NCBI GenBank assembly: GCA_017472905.1 | Contig: JAFUNW010000315.1 | Coordinates: forward strand, 1-6,381 | Origin: Bacteroidaceae bacterium | GTDB taxonomy: Bacteria > Bacteroidota > Bacteroidia > Bacteroidales > Bacteroidaceae | DNA: 6,381 nt | Direction of reading: 5' to 3' | In this document: positions 6,113 through 6,381 of the stretch, one piece after another | Layout: each line of letters begins with the position of its first letter | Numbering within the stretch: position 1 is the first letter of the stretch | Notes under the pieces: model-generated | Told to the model about the DNA's origin: nothing | Seen by the model: the letters and a program-made list of their open reading frames with translations, nothing else | The model's database searches: none | Position numbers and translations under genes: made by a program

Positions 6113-6381
6113 ATGAGCAAAAACATCGATCTGACCAACATGCCCGACACATTCTGCATGTGCAATGTGAACGGATGTTCACAAGCTGAAAAATGCTTAA
6201 GACAAACTGTGTATGACGCCTTCGAAGGAGAGTATGCCTTAATCCGCACAATAAACCAAAAGTGGTTTGACCGGCAGAAAGGGAGATGCAAACACTTCCT
6301 CTCCAACGAAAAGCTGCGTCTCCCACGAGGATTCATACGCACCATCAACCTCATTCCCACAGGAAAAATGAGCCAATTCCG
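6113..6381 (+). CDS. DUF6078-like cysteine-containing protein, N-terminal part, cut by window edge
   Basis: From the ATG at 6113 the frame stays open for 89 codons plus two bases to the right edge, so the C-terminus is missing. There is no signal peptide or membrane segment, so the product should be cytoplasmic. The N-terminus carries cysteines at 15, 17, 22 and 28 (FCMCNVNGCSQAEKCLRQ) and a further Cys59 next to His61 (GRCKHFLSNEKLRLPRGF). From memory, small Bacteroidales proteins of the DUF6078 family show the same plan: an early C-x-x-x-x-C-P-like cluster with CLRY, a later C-P-x-F motif, and then a segment ending in a conserved LD/NLIP-like stretch. The cysteines suggest metal binding, but this is inference and no function is known to me. 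It follows the barrel gene by 112 bases on the same strand and has its own -7 element. Gene reality is likely; family assignment is moderate. Confidence 0.72.
   Translation, partial: MSKNIDLTNMPDTFCMCNVNGCSQAEKCLRQTVYDAFEGEYALIRTINQKWFDRQKGRCKHFLSNEKLRLPRGFIRTINLIPTGKMSQF

Overview
The window looks like chromosomal DNA from the order Bacteroidales (Bacteroides or a close relative). Four putative promoters carry the Bacteroidetes -7 element TAnnTTTG, start codons follow A-rich leaders without a Shine-Dalgarno sequence, and the gene content (SPOR-type amidase, MlaD-like protein, CarboxypepD-like/plug/barrel outer membrane protein, DUF6078-like protein) is typical of this group. Species cannot be fixed from the sequence.

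Layout. Bases 193 to 1 (minus strand) hold the start of an integral membrane transporter gene, probably of the bile acid:sodium symporter type, cut by the left edge. A 219-base divergent promoter region follows. On the plus strand, 413-1585 encodes a secreted N-acetylmuramoyl-L-alanine amidase with a C-terminal SPOR-like domain. After 61 bases, 1647-2540 encodes an MCE/MlaD-family protein; the two look like one operon. The 469-base gap 2541-3009 contains a 130-base palindrome ending in eight T (probable terminator), then a promoter and a roughly 190-base A-rich leader with a 15-A run. It serves 3010-6000, a 996-residue outer membrane beta-barrel protein of the TonB-dependent-receptor-like type without a SusD partner here. 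Finally, 6113 to the right edge is the start of a small cysteine-containing cytoplasmic protein resembling DUF6078, with its own promoter.

The common theme is the cell envelope: peptidoglycan cleavage (amidase), lipid transport between membranes (MlaD-like), an outer membrane barrel and an inner membrane transporter. Only the amidase and MlaD-like genes appear physically coupled; the others probably have separate promoters.

The most unusual non-coding structure is the palindrome at 2565-2694. All its arms share one centre, with 48 Watson-Crick and 4 G-T pairs over 62 positions and no bulge, and its arms contain 22-base repeated units. I see no CRISPR array, tRNA, rRNA, insertion sequence or convincing novel multi-gene system.
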